From the NCBI GenBank assembly GCA_013297995.1, contig JAAFJB010000005.1, forward strand, positions 1 through 64,000: a stretch of 64,000 nucleotides of DNA. The letters run 5' to 3'. This DNA comes from Chitinophagales bacterium (GTDB lineage Bacteria > Bacteroidota > Bacteroidia > Chitinophagales > Chitinophagaceae). A program made the position numbers and the translations under genes. Shown in pieces: positions 27,148 through 36,935 of this stretch; positions within the stretch are counted from its first letter, which is position 1, and every line of letters begins with the position of its first letter. Below the pieces are notes generated by a model. That model saw nothing but the letters and a program-made list of their open reading frames with translations. It ran no database searches and was not told the DNA's origin.

Positions 27148-28197
27148 CTACCATTTTATTAATGCACTCGCCCAAGTAAAGCCACTTCCAAAAGCTGCGA
27201 GACAAACCAAATCGCCTTCTTTTACCTTCCCTTTTTCCCATGCTTCACATAGCGCAATAGGAACAGAGGCAGCAGTGGTATTTCCGTATTGTTGAATATT
27301 ATTGTAAACCTGATCATTACTCAATCCCAATTTCTGTTGCACAAACTGACTAATTCTAAGGTTTGCCTGATGCGGAATAAGCATATTAATATCACTTGGA
27401 AGCAAATTGTTTTTGTGCAAAGCTTCCATAATTACTTCTGGAAATTTTACGACTGCTTTTTTAAAAACCGACTGCCCATCCATATAAGGATATAGCTGTG
27501 CTTTCTCAATCATTTGGTGGCTCATAAACATATCACCAATAGCTTCATCGCTAAAATCTGCATAATTTTTTGCTGCCCAATAATTGGCATGCGTTCCAGG
27601 ATTGTACATGGCCAATAATTCTGCTGATTCGCCATCACTGTGTAAATGGGTACTTAAAATACCCTGATTTTCTTTTTCGGTGGGCTGCAAAACCACCGCA
27701 CCTGCACCATCCCCAAATATTACCGAAATATTTCTACCGCGGGTACTAAAGTCCAGCCCAAATGAATGTTTCTCACTACCCACTACAAGTATATTTTTAT
27801 ACATACCCGTTTTAATAAACTGATCGGCAACACTAATGGCATATAAAAAACCACTGCATTGGTTGCGAATATCCAAAGCACCAATCTCTTTCATTTTCAT
27901 GGCGCGTTGAAGTAGTACGCCACATCCTGGAAAATAATAGTCGGGCGATAAGGTAGCAAATACAATAAAATCTATTTCATCGGCAGTAGTTCCCGCTCTT
28001 TCAATGGCAATTTTAGACGCTTCTACTGCCATAGTAGTTGTGGTTTCTTCGGTTCTATGTGCATAGCGTCGTTCTTGAATACCTGTTCGTTCTTGTATCC
28101 ATTCATCACTGGTATCCATATATTGCATGAGATCATTATTTGTTACAATATTGGGCGGTGTATACATACCAATTCCTGCAATTTTACTTAAAGGCAT
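27148..28197 (-). CDS. fabH: 3-oxoacyl-ACP synthase III (KAS III, FabH)
   Basis: 349 residues. It condenses acetyl-CoA or another acyl-CoA with malonyl-ACP to start fatty acid synthesis. The Cys-His-Asn triad is visible: Cys114 in RNQCSGFLYA, His in IPHQANLRI and Asn in QYGNTTAAS. The frame opens at a TTG (28203); the ATG at 28197 (MPLSKIAGIG) is preferred. It lacks the usual plsX/rpmF neighbours, so it may be a secondary copy; a second KAS III-like gene lies at 44.1-45.1 kb. It is followed by the lipid kinase gene after 20 nt. Confidence 0.9.
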   Translation of the reverse strand: MPLSKIAGIGMYTPPNIVTNNDLMQYMDTSDEWIQERTGIQERRYAHRTEETTTTMAVEASKIAIERAGTTADEIDFIVFATLSPDYYFPGCGVLLQRAMKMKEIGALDIRNQCSGFLYAISVADQFIKTGMYKNILVVGSEKHSFGLDFSTRGRNISVIFGDGAGAVVLQPTEKENQGILSTHLHSDGESAELLAMYNPGTHANYWAAKNYADFSDEAIGDMFMSHQMIEKAQLYPYMDGQSVFKKAVVKFPEVIMEALHKNNLLPSDINMLIPHQANLRISQFVQQKLGLSNDQVYNNIQQYGNTTAASVPIALCEAWEKGKVKEGDLVCLAAFGSGFTWASALIKW

Positions 28198-28254
28198 ACG
28201 CAAGCATATTTATGAATAAAGATAATGAATGATTGTGTTTGAATGGGCATTCCT

Positions 28255-29259
28255 CTAATTAATAACCCGTTGATCTAACCCGTATATATTTTTTATAAAA
28301 AGAAGGGTTTGTTTTGTAACAGATTCAATGTCTTTTGAAAGAATTGGGCTAGCAATTACGTGGTTACCCACGGTAGGTATGGCTAATATTTTCTTTTTTG
28401 TATGAGGGGTTTTTATTGTAGCTAACATTTCTTTCATGGCACTAACTTTAACAACTCGATCCTGCTCCAATTCATTTTTGTAATAGTGTAAAACAAGCAC
28501 AGGTTGTGTTATTTTTTCAAAATATTCTTTGGTCATGGTTGTTTCCAATAGTTCCTCTAATTGTATGGTTGCTTCTAAGCGATAATGATGATTCCAGTAA
28601 TTGTTGTAGAGTGGAATATTTTTTTGGGTTGTAATATAATCAGACTGTTTTACCAAACGTGCTATTTGAAGCCCCCATGGGTTATTAAGCAACCAAGCGT
28701 TGGGATCATTAATGGCAATATTGGGTGAATATAAAACCAATCCGGCTATTTCTGGATAAGTAGCTGCCAGTTGAAGGGCAAGTGTGCCTCCGGTTGATGT
28801 GCCCATCAAAATAACTGAGTCGCCCAGTTGCTTACCAATAGCATACGCAGTTTTGGCAGATTCCCATAAGCTGGTTGCCGTCATCTTTACCAAACTTTCT
28901 GTTGTATCAATTCCATGTTCCGATAATCGGGATAAATATAAATTGCAGCCAAAGGTTTTTGCTACCGATCGGTGAACGGGATTGCCTTCTTCTTGACTAG
29001 CACTGAATCCATGTAAATACACCAATGCATATTTTGTTTTTTGTTTGAGTGAATCATTGGCCCAGACTATTCTGGCTTCATTGTTGGGTTTTATTTTGTG
29101 ACTGGCTTCACCTGCTGCAATTAATTTTTCTAGACTATTTAAGTCGCCCGTAACCGAAGGTAATTCCGTTGAATAGTTGGGTGCATCTGGAGTAGGGCCA
29201 ACCAAGTAAACTACTACTAAAACCATAAGTAGGGCAAGAACCGTTTTTAAAAAGCGCAT
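28255..29259 (-). CDS. Alpha/beta hydrolase with N-terminal membrane anchor
   Basis: 334 residues. An N-terminal hydrophobic segment (FLKTVLALLMVLVVVYLVG) anchors or exports the protein. The hydrolase core has the oxyanion phrase LVYLHGFSASQEEG, nucleophile Ser in GTSTGGTLAL, an acid region (VLHYYKNELEQDRVV) and the likely catalytic His in TVGNHVIAS. It resembles serine esterase/monoacylglycerol lipase-like enzymes; the substrate is unknown. It sits 33 nt downstream of the GH5 gene and upstream of fabH and dagK-like genes, all on the same strand. Confidence 0.85.
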   Translation of the reverse strand: MRFLKTVLALLMVLVVVYLVGPTPDAPNYSTELPSVTGDLNSLEKLIAAGEASHKIKPNNEARIVWANDSLKQKTKYALVYLHGFSASQEEGNPVHRSVAKTFGCNLYLSRLSEHGIDTTESLVKMTATSLWESAKTAYAIGKQLGDSVILMGTSTGGTLALQLAATYPEIAGLVLYSPNIAINDPNAWLLNNPWGLQIARLVKQSDYITTQKNIPLYNNYWNHHYRLEATIQLEELLETTMTKEYFEKITQPVLVLHYYKNELEQDRVVKVSAMKEMLATIKTPHTKKKILAIPTVGNHVIASPILSKDIESVTKQTLLFIKNIYGLDQRVIN

Positions 29260-29292
29260 ATGGATTGTTTTAAAATGCTAGATATATTGTGT

Positions 29293-30699
29293 TTATTTTC
29301 TTCTGTCCCAAGTATAGGTCCCTCTTAACCTATTATCAGCGTCCCAGATGCTTATTTTTATCAGCTCAAAAGGAATTCCATTTTTTGAAATAGTAGATTT
29401 TCCGTTTACAATTTTATAAGTAGCAAATCTTTTGTTATTGTCCATATTTTCTAAAACAATATTACCAGAAGCGTATGCCGATAACTGTTCAAAAAACAAT
29501 CCGGTATTTATTTCTTTTATACTGAATTTCCACAATGGGGGAGCGGCACTGGCTGGCGTATAACCCCAAGCTTCTTGCACAATCAGAGGAATTTTTCCAT
29601 TGGTCATAAAAGAAAAATTTCCATCCCATTCCCACCAAGCATAATTTATTTTATGTTGCTCCAATGCCAGTCTAATTCTTTTTAGGTGCTTGCTTCTACT
29701 TTCAATATTCCCTGCTCTATATGAACCAAATTCACCACAATATACGGGTACATTGTAGAGACTTCTCCAGATAGCTGCTTTTTTAAGGTCTTTATAAACG
29801 GTTGTGGTGTCTTTCCATTGGGGGTAAGTGTATAATTTATTTTCACCCCAAGTGCCTTTGGCGCCTGGTGCAAGCGTAGGAAGCACTTCTTCAGCACCTT
29901 CTGCTTCAAAAGGAATGCCGATGGTACTAGCTGGCCCACCCAGCCAAGGAGTACCTTGGTGGGTGAATATTAAGGGTTCATAATAGTGAATAGTATAAAT
30001 AATATTATCGTCTTGTATGGGCTTGCTTCTAAGTAAAGAACTAAGATTGTTGTAATCGGCTCCACCCAAAAAAATAGTATGATTAGGGCAGTGCTTTCTA
30101 ATTATTTTAACCACTTTTTCTGCAATCTGCCACCACAAAGCATCATCAATATTATGGGGTTCATTAAATGGCTCCAAAAAAATTCTTTCTGGGTGAGTAC
30201 TAGAAAAATACTGGGCAATTTGATCCCACAGTGCAAAAAATCGGGTAGTATCTTGTTGAATTTTTTGGGTTCTAAGATTCCCGTGTTGGTAATCAATAAT
30301 CAAATTCATATTCAGCTCACCCGTCCATTTAATCATGGAGTCAATTACTTTAAAATAATTCATTGAATCAATGGTAAAGGGAGCTATCCGATCTTCCCAT
30401 CTGTCGAAGCAAATGGGTAGCCGTACTGTTTTAACTCCAGCACTCATTCTTTGCAAATCGTTTTTTCTTCTAGCCAATAAGGAATAATCGAGGTAATCCA
30501 TTTGTTTTTTTTGTTCGGACCCTCGCCAATATTGTTCAAGCCAAGATATATTCATGCCCTTGCCTAAAAGAGCGGCTCTTTTAAAGGCAATATTTTGACT
30601 AAAACCAGTAGCCGTAAAAATGCAGCAAACAAAAATGCAGCCCATCCATTTATTAAAATCAACGGGTATAAAAGGGAGGAAAAATAAAGGTTTTTTCAT
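29293..30699 (-). CDS. Secreted glycoside hydrolase family 5 (cellulase-like)
   Basis: 468 residues. A signal/anchor segment (MGCIFVCCIFTATGFSQ) follows a short N-terminus. The TIM-barrel catalytic acid is in IFLEPFNEPHN (NEP motif) and the nucleophile Glu in VPVYCGEFGSYR; the VRLPICFDRW strand and YTIHYYEPL are also GH5-like. GH5 enzymes cleave beta-1,4-glucans, mannans or related polysaccharides. A C-terminal region of about 80 residues after the barrel has no clear carbohydrate-binding signature. It is divergent from typA; there is no PUL (SusC/D) nearby. Confidence 0.88.
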   Translation of the reverse strand: MKKPLFFLPFIPVDFNKWMGCIFVCCIFTATGFSQNIAFKRAALLGKGMNISWLEQYWRGSEQKKQMDYLDYSLLARRKNDLQRMSAGVKTVRLPICFDRWEDRIAPFTIDSMNYFKVIDSMIKWTGELNMNLIIDYQHGNLRTQKIQQDTTRFFALWDQIAQYFSSTHPERIFLEPFNEPHNIDDALWWQIAEKVVKIIRKHCPNHTIFLGGADYNNLSSLLRSKPIQDDNIIYTIHYYEPLIFTHQGTPWLGGPASTIGIPFEAEGAEEVLPTLAPGAKGTWGENKLYTYPQWKDTTTVYKDLKKAAIWRSLYNVPVYCGEFGSYRAGNIESRSKHLKRIRLALEQHKINYAWWEWDGNFSFMTNGKIPLIVQEAWGYTPASAAPPLWKFSIKEINTGLFFEQLSAYASGNIVLENMDNNKRFATYKIVNGKSTISKNGIPFELIKISIWDADNRLRGTYTWDRRK

Positions 30700-30794
30700 C
30701 TGATTTTTCTGCGTTCTATGCTATAATAATCACTAAAAGTACTGCTTAAACAGCTATTCTCACAAAGGCTTAATAGAATATTGATTTTGATTTA

Positions 30795-30825
30795 CTTGTT
30801 GCCCTGCGGTAAAATCGTACCTTTG
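30795..30825 (+). promoter_or_regulatory. Promoter for typA
   Basis: CTTG at 30795-30798 and TACCTTTG at 30818-30825 are spaced by 19 nt, matching the Bacteroidota consensus with one mismatch in the -33 box. The predicted leader is about 55 nt before the ATG at 30886. Confidence 0.6.
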
Positions 30826-30885
30826 CCGCTCAAATAAACAGTAGAATTCACTTAACTGATTGATACTGAGCACAAATATACAATA

Positions 30886-32700
30886 ATGGAAATAAGAAAC
30901 ATTGCCATCATCGCGCACGTTGACCATGGCAAAACAACTTTGGTAGACCGAATTTTGGGTGCAACCAAAGTATTCAGAGACAACCAGGATGCTGGAGAGT
31001 TAATTATGGATAGTAATGATCTTGAAAAAGAACGAGGCATTACCATCTTCAGCAAGAATGCTGCTGTAACTTACAAAGACTATAAAATTAATGTGATAGA
31101 TACACCTGGTCACAGTGATTTTGGTGGTGAAGTAGAGCGAGTATTGAAAATGGCCGATGGTGTAATTCTACTAGTAGATGCATTTGAAGGGCCGATGCCT
31201 CAAACCCGTTTTGTGCTGCAAAAAGCATTACACCTGAATTTACGTCCCATTGTGGTTATTAATAAAGTAGATAAGCCCAATTGCAGACCCGATGAAGTAC
31301 ATGATGCTGTATTTGAATTGTTCTTTAACCTAGATGCTACCGAAGAGCAGTTGGATTTCCCTACTTTTTATGGCAGCGGAAAAAATGGTTGGTTCAATGA
31401 TAGCCTAACGCAAACCGAAGATATTTTTCCTTTAATGGATGGTATTATTAAGTATGTGCCAGCACCTAAAGTGAACGAAGGTCCATTGCAGTTGCAAATT
31501 ACTTCACTAGATTATTCTTCTTTTTTAGGAAGGATTGCTGTAGGAAAAGTAACCAGGGGGTCTATTAAGGAAAGCCAATCCATTGCCTTGGTACAAGCGG
31601 ATGGTTCCATAAAGAAAAGCCGTGTAAAAGAATTGTATGTTTTTGAAGGAATGGGAAAGCGTCGCGTAGCTGAAGTACATTCTGGAGATCTATGTGCGGT
31701 AGTAGGATTGGAAGATTTTAATATTGGGGATACCATTGCAGATACCGAAAATCCAGAAGGATTGCCCGTAATAAGTGTGGATGAACCTACTATGAGCATG
31801 ACGTTCAGCATTAACAATTCTCCTTTCTTTGGTAAGGATGGAAAATTTGTTACCTCACGCCACCTGCGTGATCGCTTGATGAAAGAAACAGAGAAAAACC
31901 TCGCATTAAGGGTAGAAGATACTGATAGTGCAGATAGTTTTTTAGTATTTGGAAGGGGTATTCTTCATTTGGGCATTTTGGTGGAAACCATGCGCAGAGA
32001 AGGCTATGAACTTACGGTAGGTAATCCTCAAGTTTTGGTGAAATATATTGATGGTAAGAAACACGAACCTTATGAAAATCTGGTGGTTGATGTACCAGCA
32101 GATTATAGTGGTAAAGTTATTGATTTGGTTACCCAGCGAAAAGGTGAGATGCAGATTATGGAGAGCAAGGGTGAGATGCAACACTTGGAATTTGAAATTC
32201 CTTCAAGAGGCTTGATAGGACTGCGTTCACAGATGTTAACCAATACCGCTGGAGAAGCGGTTATGGCGCACCGATTTATTGATTACAAACCTTGGAAAGG
32301 CCCTATTCCCGGAAGAAGCAATGGTGTATTAATTGCTAAGTTTCAAGGTACTACTACTGCTTATTCTATTGATAAATTACAGGATAGGGGAAGCTTTTTT
32401 GTAGACCCAGGAGATGAGGTTTATTTGGGACAAATTATTGCTGAGAATATTAAACCGGGCGATTTGAATGTGAATGCCATTGAGATGAAAAAACTCACCA
32501 ATCACCGTGCAAGTGGAAGTGATGACGCGGTTAGAATTACCCCTAAACTTCAGTTTACACTTGAAGAGTGTATGGAGTATATTCAACAAGATGAGTGTAT
32601 TGAGGTAACGCCTAAAAATATCAGGATGCGTAAAACCATCTTAGATGAGAATGAAAGAATCAAAGCTTCAAAAAGTATGAAATCTGAAGCAGCAGGATAA
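30886..32700 (+). CDS. typA: GTP-binding translational regulator BipA/TypA
   Basis: 604 residues, family length. A ribosome-associated GTPase of the EF-G group with roles in 50S assembly and stress. G1 AHVDHGKTTL, the switch with RGITI, G3 DTPGHSDFGGEVER and G4 NKVDKP are all present, followed by the EF-G-like domains and the BipA-specific C-terminal region (KNIRMRKTILDENER). A single gene with its own promoter and a strong hairpin terminator. Confidence 0.96.
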   Translation: MEIRNIAIIAHVDHGKTTLVDRILGATKVFRDNQDAGELIMDSNDLEKERGITIFSKNAAVTYKDYKINVIDTPGHSDFGGEVERVLKMADGVILLVDAFEGPMPQTRFVLQKALHLNLRPIVVINKVDKPNCRPDEVHDAVFELFFNLDATEEQLDFPTFYGSGKNGWFNDSLTQTEDIFPLMDGIIKYVPAPKVNEGPLQLQITSLDYSSFLGRIAVGKVTRGSIKESQSIALVQADGSIKKSRVKELYVFEGMGKRRVAEVHSGDLCAVVGLEDFNIGDTIADTENPEGLPVISVDEPTMSMTFSINNSPFFGKDGKFVTSRHLRDRLMKETEKNLALRVEDTDSADSFLVFGRGILHLGILVETMRREGYELTVGNPQVLVKYIDGKKHEPYENLVVDVPADYSGKVIDLVTQRKGEMQIMESKGEMQHLEFEIPSRGLIGLRSQMLTNTAGEAVMAHRFIDYKPWKGPIPGRSNGVLIAKFQGTTTAYSIDKLQDRGSFFVDPGDEVYLGQIIAENIKPGDLNVNAIEMKKLTNHRASGSDDAVRITPKLQFTLEECMEYIQQDECIEVTPKNIRMRKTILDENERIKASKSMKSEAAG

Positions 32701-32721
32701 TTCATTCCAGCTAATAAATTT

Positions 32722-32759
32722 AAATCGCCTACTGATGGTATATCGGTAGGCGATTTTTT
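32722..32759 (+). terminator. Intrinsic terminator of typA
   Basis: AAATCGCCTAC (722-732) pairs with GTAGGCGATTT (746-756) around a 13-nt loop, followed by T to 759. It lies 22 nt after the typA stop, between convergent typA and obgE. Confidence 0.85.
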
Positions 32760-32808
32760 ATTTGTAAAAAGTGTGTTGGTTATTTTAATTTTAGTATTAA
32801 CTGCCTAT

Positions 32809-33813
32809 TTATACAATAGGCTTATTTAAACTATCCCATAGTAGGTCTTTTAACTCCATTAAACCTTTATTGGTAACAGAAGAAATAAATAAATGAGGAA
32901 TATGGGGGGGCAATTCTTTGGCTATGGCTTCTTTTAGTTCATCATCTAACATATCACTTTTACTCACAGCAATGATAAAATCTTTCTGCAACATTTCAGG
33001 ATTATACTGTTCCAGTTCATTGCGTAAAATTTCAAATTCTTTTTTATGATCATTGCTATCTGCGGGAATTAAAAAAAGTAAAACCGAATTACGCTCTATA
33101 TGTCTTAGAAAGCGATGCCCCAAGCCCTTGCCTTCAGCTGCGCCTTCAATAATACCCGGTAAATCGGCAATGCAGAAAGATTTTTGCTCACGGTATTCCA
33201 CCATACCCAACTGGGGTATAAGGGTGGTAAAAGCGTAATTGGCTATTTTGGGTTTTGCGGCGGTGATCACCGATAATAAAGTAGACTTACCCGCATTGGG
33301 AAAACCCACCAAACCCACGTCTGCCAATACTTTAAGCTCAATATTTTTCCATCCTTCTATACCTGCTTCACCGGGTTGTGCGTGTTCAGGAACCTGATTG
33401 GTTGGCGTAGCAAAATTGCTATTACCAAGCCCACCCCTACCACCACGCATCCAAATATATTCTTGACCTTCTTCTAAAATTTCTGCTTCTTTAGCACCCG
33501 TTTCTTCATCTCTAGCTATAGTACCAAGCGGTACATCTATAAAAATATCTTTACCGTCTCTACCCGTACAATTGTCTTTGCTACCATTCTCGCCATTTTC
33601 AGCCAATACGTTTTTAAAATAACGAAGATGGAGTAGGGTCCATAAATTACTGTTGCCACGCAAAATAATATGGCCGCCTCTGCCCCCATCGCCCCCATCG
33701 GGACCGCCCATGGCAGTTAGCTTATTGCGCATAAAATGCTTTACACCGGCACCACCGTGACCGCTTCTGGCAAAGATTCTGATATAGTCTATAAAATTAT
33801 TACGTTCTGACAC
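32809..33813 (-). CDS. obgE: GTPase Obg (ObgE/CgtA)
   Basis: 334 residues. An essential GTPase acting in 50S ribosome assembly and stress signalling. The glycine-rich Obg fold ([28 protein letters not shown]) is followed by the G domain with G1 [12 protein letters not shown]3 [16 protein letters not shown] and a SKSDM G4-like motif. The chosen start is the GTG at 33813 ([17 protein letters not shown] follows), which fits family alignments better than the ATG at 33831. On this strand TATATTTG lies just before the GTG and could be a -7 box, which would make a nearly leaderless mRNA; it may instead be chance. Confidence 0.92.
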   Translation of the reverse strand: MSERNNFIDYIRIFARSGHGGAGVKHFMRNKLTAMGGPDGGDGGRGGHIILRGNSNLWTLLHLRYFKNVLAENGENGSKDNCTGRDGKDIFIDVPLGTIARDEETGAKEAEILEEGQEYIWMRGGRGGLGNSNFATPTNQVPEHAQPGEAGIEGWKNIELKVLADVGLVGFPNAGKSTLLSVITAAKPKIANYAFTTLIPQLGMVEYREQKSFCIADLPGIIEGAAEGKGLGHRFLRHIERNSVLLFLIPADSNDHKKEFEILRNELEQYNPEMLQKDFIIAVSKSDMLDDELKEAIAKELPPHIPHLFISSVTNKGLMELKDLLWDSLNKPIV

Positions 33814-33842
33814 TTTGCAAATATACAACATTGCAATTTGGT

Positions 33843-34436
33843 CTATTCTTTAACCGTATTCCAAGTGCTGTAAAGCAGTTCTTGCGGGGGTAAATCAGTT
33901 GGAATTTCACGCAAAGGTTCTGTCTGCATCCAATATTTTTTCATTTCCTCAGGTAAAGTTTGGTAAAGCGCAGTGCCTTTAGATTTCCACGCAATCATTT
34001 CATTGCTTACCTCTTTTATTTTTTTTGCTGGGTTACCAGCCAATAGAGTTCTTGGTTCAAACACTTCGCCTGCTTTTACAAAACTTAAGGCACCAACAAT
34101 ACACTCATCTCCCAAAATCACATTGTCCATAATAACACTATTCATGCCTATCAAACAATTGCGCCCAATAGTAGCACCATGAATCACAGCTCCGTGTCCG
34201 ATATGGGCATTTTCTTTTAATAAAACAGTTGTACCCGGAAACATATGAATGGTGCAATTTTCTTGCACATTACAACCGTCTTCAATAATGATGGCACCCC
34301 AATCGCCTCGCAGGGCTGCACCTGGACCGATGTACACATTTTTACCAATTATTACATTTCCTGTGATGGCAGCTTGCGGATGAATAAATGCAGACTCGTG
34401 TATTACAGGCGTAAATCCTTTGAAAGCGTATATCAT
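33843..34436 (-). CDS. paaY: Gamma-class carbonic anhydrase-like hexapeptide protein PaaY
   Basis: 197 residues with left-handed beta-helix hexapeptide repeats (for example [19 protein letters not shown] and [20 protein letters not shown]) and metal-type histidines ([16 protein letters not shown]). PaaY is a thioesterase/carbonic anhydrase-fold protein of the phenylacetate pathway. The YaeF-like family alone would be vague, but the position directly downstream of paaI, paaG and paaD supports PaaY. The paa operon on this strand ends here; obgE follows after 29 nt. Confidence 0.85.
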   Translation of the reverse strand: MIYAFKGFTPVIHESAFIHPQAAITGNVIIGKNVYIGPGAALRGDWGAIIIEDGCNVQENCTIHMFPGTTVLLKENAHIGHGAVIHGATIGRNCLIGMNSVIMDNVILGDECIVGALSFVKAGEVFEPRTLLAGNPAKKIKEVSNEMIAWKSKGTALYQTLPEEMKKYWMQTEPLREIPTDLPPQELLYSTWNTVKE

Positions 34437-34445
34437 ACAACTGAA

Positions 34446-34856
34446 TTAATGAACCACTGGTTTGCCAGTTCTAAAACAAGTGCCTTTGAAGAGCGCCACT
34501 GTTTCTGCCAATTGGTTGGTAATGGTAATTTGATAAAGGCCTGTACTTCTTCCATTATGAATTTCAATGGCTTCTGCGGTTAACAGATCACCTACTTTAA
34601 CGGGTTTTAAAAAGTTGATGGAAGTGTCTAGCGCCACCGATAAATTATTTCGGTTATTACAAGCAAAGGCAAAAGCACTATCGGCCATGGAGAAAGTAAT
34701 ACCACCGTGTACAATTCCCAATCCGTTAATCATTTGGCTGCGGATGATCATTTTTATTTTACTGTAACCATTGCGCAGTTCCAGCACTTCTATTCCCATC
34801 CACTGAGAGAATAAGTCTTCTTTCATCATATGAGCTACTACTAATTCTGGGGTCAT
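34446..34856 (-). CDS. paaI: Hydroxyphenylacetyl-CoA thioesterase PaaI
   Basis: 136 residues, a single hotdog domain. The catalytic stretch GLGIVHGGITFSMADSAFAFACN is typical of PaaI, which rescues CoA by hydrolysing stalled aryl-CoA intermediates of phenylacetate breakdown. It is 8 nt downstream of paaG and 9 nt upstream of paaY, in the same operon. Confidence 0.9.
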   Translation of the reverse strand: MTPELVVAHMMKEDLFSQWMGIEVLELRNGYSKIKMIIRSQMINGLGIVHGGITFSMADSAFAFACNNRNNLSVALDTSINFLKPVKVGDLLTAEAIEIHNGRSTGLYQITITNQLAETVALFKGTCFRTGKPVVH

Positions 34857-34864
34857 TTTTTATT

Positions 34865-35641
34865 TTATTTTCCTTGATAAATAGGGATTCTTTTTTCTAA
34901 AAAAGCTTGAACACCTTCTTTAAAATCTTTGGTGGCAGCGGCTTGCTGCTGAAGTGTGTCTTCCAGCGCAAGCTGTTGGGTAATAGTATTGGTGGCAGAA
35001 GCATTCAAAGCCTGTTTAATAAAGCCGAGTGCTTTGGTAGGCATTCCCGCAAGTGTGGCCGCAATTTTTTTACTTTCCGCCTCAAAATTATTTTCATCAA
35101 ATACTTTGTACAGCATACCCATTTGTAGTGCTTCTGAAGCAGCTACTTTGTCACCGAGCATCATGAGTGCGGATGCACGTTGAAATCCAATTAAACGAGG
35201 GAGTGTAAAACTGCCACCACTATCGGGTATTAATCCTATTTTAGAAAAAGCTTGAATAAAATTAGCAGAAGCTGTGCTCACTACCACATCACCAGCAAAA
35301 GCAATATTAGCACCCGCACCAGCAGCTACACCATTTATTGCAATCACTACTGGTTTAGGTAAATTCCTTATACGCTCAATAATTGGATTATAATGTTCAC
35401 TCAATATTTTTTGCATACCGGGACCATTTGGGTCGGCCACTTCAGCCAAATCTTGTCCCGCACAAAAGCCCTTACCAGCTCCTGTTAAATAAATGCAGCG
35501 AATGCTTTCATCGGCGGCACAATCGTCCAGTGTTTTTTGTAAGAGCAGCGCCATTTCTCTGTTGAATGCATTCAGTTTATCGGGGCGATTTAATGTGATA
35601 TAAGCAATGCCAGCTTCAATTTTGAGTAGTATGGGTAACAT
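34865..35641 (-). CDS. paaG: Enoyl-CoA hydratase/isomerase PaaG
   Basis: 258 residues, crotonase fold. In the pathway PaaG isomerises ring-epoxyphenylacetyl-CoA to the oxepin. Oxyanion-hole segments GKGFCAGQDLAEV and INGVAAGAGANIAFAGD, and the Asp-containing GLIPDSGGSFTLPRL, match PaaG-like proteins. It lies between paaD and paaI with short gaps (24 and 8 nt). Confidence 0.88.
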   Translation of the reverse strand: MLPILLKIEAGIAYITLNRPDKLNAFNREMALLLQKTLDDCAADESIRCIYLTGAGKGFCAGQDLAEVADPNGPGMQKILSEHYNPIIERIRNLPKPVVIAINGVAAGAGANIAFAGDVVVSTASANFIQAFSKIGLIPDSGGSFTLPRLIGFQRASALMMLGDKVAASEALQMGMLYKVFDENNFEAESKKIAATLAGMPTKALGFIKQALNASATNTITQQLALEDTLQQQAAATKDFKEGVQAFLEKRIPIYQGK

Positions 35642-35665
35642 GATTTTAAATTTATTATAGTGGGT

Positions 35666-36151
35666 TTAATGGCATTTAAAATAATCAAAAGGTTCCAAAC
35701 AATCTTGGCACTTGAATAAGGCTTTACAGGAAGTACTGCCAAATTGTGATATCAATAAGGTATGGGTTGAATTGCATTGTGGGCAAGGCACTATAATATC
35801 TTCTAAAAAAGCACCCTCAAAACTTTTTCCAATAGGTGGTGCAATGCCATAGGCTTTTAATTGTTGTTTACCGTTTTCAGAGATCCAGTCGGTAGTCCAT
35901 ACCGGCGCAAGTATTTGTTTAATGATGGGCAATTCAAAACCAGCGTTCAACAAACTCATTCTTACCTGCATGCTGATGATGTCCATTGCAGGGCATCCGC
36001 TGTAAGTGGGGGTGATGGAGATGATTGGCTGCTGGTGATTGAATTCAACGGAGCGAACAATACCTAGGTCCACAATTGACAGTACTGGAATTTCTGGATC
36101 CATTATAGCCGCTAAAATATTCCAGACTTTATCGTTAAATGTTGCTTCCAT
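35666..36151 (-). CDS. paaD: Phenylacetyl-CoA epoxidase subunit PaaD
   Basis: 161 residues. The N-terminal MIP18/DUF59 domain (IMDPEIPVLSIVDLGIV, then SPTYSGCPAMD-like TPTYSGCPAMD) is followed by a C-terminal zinc-ribbon-like cluster (CPQCN ... CKALFKCQDCLEPF). PaaD is thought to help mature the di-iron or Fe-S centres of the PaaABCE epoxidase. It is 3 nt from paaC, consistent with translational coupling. Confidence 0.92.
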   Translation of the reverse strand: MEATFNDKVWNILAAIMDPEIPVLSIVDLGIVRSVEFNHQQPIISITPTYSGCPAMDIISMQVRMSLLNAGFELPIIKQILAPVWTTDWISENGKQQLKAYGIAPPIGKSFEGAFLEDIIVPCPQCNSTHTLLISQFGSTSCKALFKCQDCLEPFDYFKCH

Positions 36152-36154
36152 ATA

Positions 36155-36919
36155 TTACCATTCACAATTGGGATATGCTCGTTGTAGCAACTGCATTTCG
36201 GTTAAAATAATTGGTAAGTGTTCGGTATGAAATCCTTGGGTACCACCCTTGTGTTGTATTGATTTTTCTGGGAGAGGCAAGCCTGCTTCTTCAAAAACAT
36301 TTTTTATTTTTTCATTCCAATCAATTTGAATTTGGGCAAGTATATTCTTTGCAGGTTGAAGGAAATTGTTTTCTTGAAAGAGTTCTTGGGTATAAGGCCA
36401 AAGGGCATTGATGGCTGTATTCATACGTTGGTAGCTTTCGGTTGTTCCATCACCTAGGCGAATTACCCAATCGCTACTCCAACGTAAATGATAGGTAACT
36501 TCTTTGAGCGACTTTTCTGCAATGGCTGCAATTTGCGCATCTTCGTGCTGTATTAATTGCTGGTAAAGAAAATATTGGTAGCTGCTGAAAAAAAATATCC
36601 TAAGGGTAGTAAAAGCCCAATCTCCATTGGGTAATTCGGTGATCAGGTGATTTTTAAAATCATTGGCATCACGGAGATAAGCAAGTGTATCTTCTGTTGC
36701 TGGAAGGTTAAAAACAGAGGATTCTGGTGGTAATTCATTGAGGCGTAAAGCAGCGTACTGGTAGAAATTTCGTGCTTGACCTATATAATCGAGGGCAATA
36801 TTAGAGATGGCAATATCTTGTTCCAATACGGGACCATGGGCGCACCATTCACTGCTGCGGTGTCCAATGATGAGTGCATTATCTGCGAGGTGAAGTAAAA
36901 ATTCAATTTTATTCAACAT
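36155..36919 (-). CDS. paaC: Phenylacetyl-CoA epoxidase subunit PaaC
   Basis: 254 residues. PaaC is the structural ferritin-like partner of catalytic PaaA. Family markers are LLHLADNALIIGHRSSEWCAHGP and DIAISNIALDYIGQARNFY at the start, and YHLRWSSDWVIRLGDGT. A long upstream extension to 37132 overlaps the paaB gene in another frame and is not real; MLNKIEFLLHLAD at 36919 is the start, 16 nt after the paaB stop. Confidence 0.93.
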   Translation of the reverse strand: MLNKIEFLLHLADNALIIGHRSSEWCAHGPVLEQDIAISNIALDYIGQARNFYQYAALRLNELPPESSVFNLPATEDTLAYLRDANDFKNHLITELPNGDWAFTTLRIFFFSSYQYFLYQQLIQHEDAQIAAIAEKSLKEVTYHLRWSSDWVIRLGDGTTESYQRMNTAINALWPYTQELFQENNFLQPAKNILAQIQIDWNEKIKNVFEEAGLPLPEKSIQHKGGTQGFHTEHLPIILTEMQLLQRAYPNCEW

Positions 36920-36935
36920 AAATTTTTGTGTTCCG

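Noticed and set aside
33811-33831. ATG at 33831 as the obgE start
   Set aside because: The added residues MLYICK do not match the Obg N-terminus; the GTG fits better.
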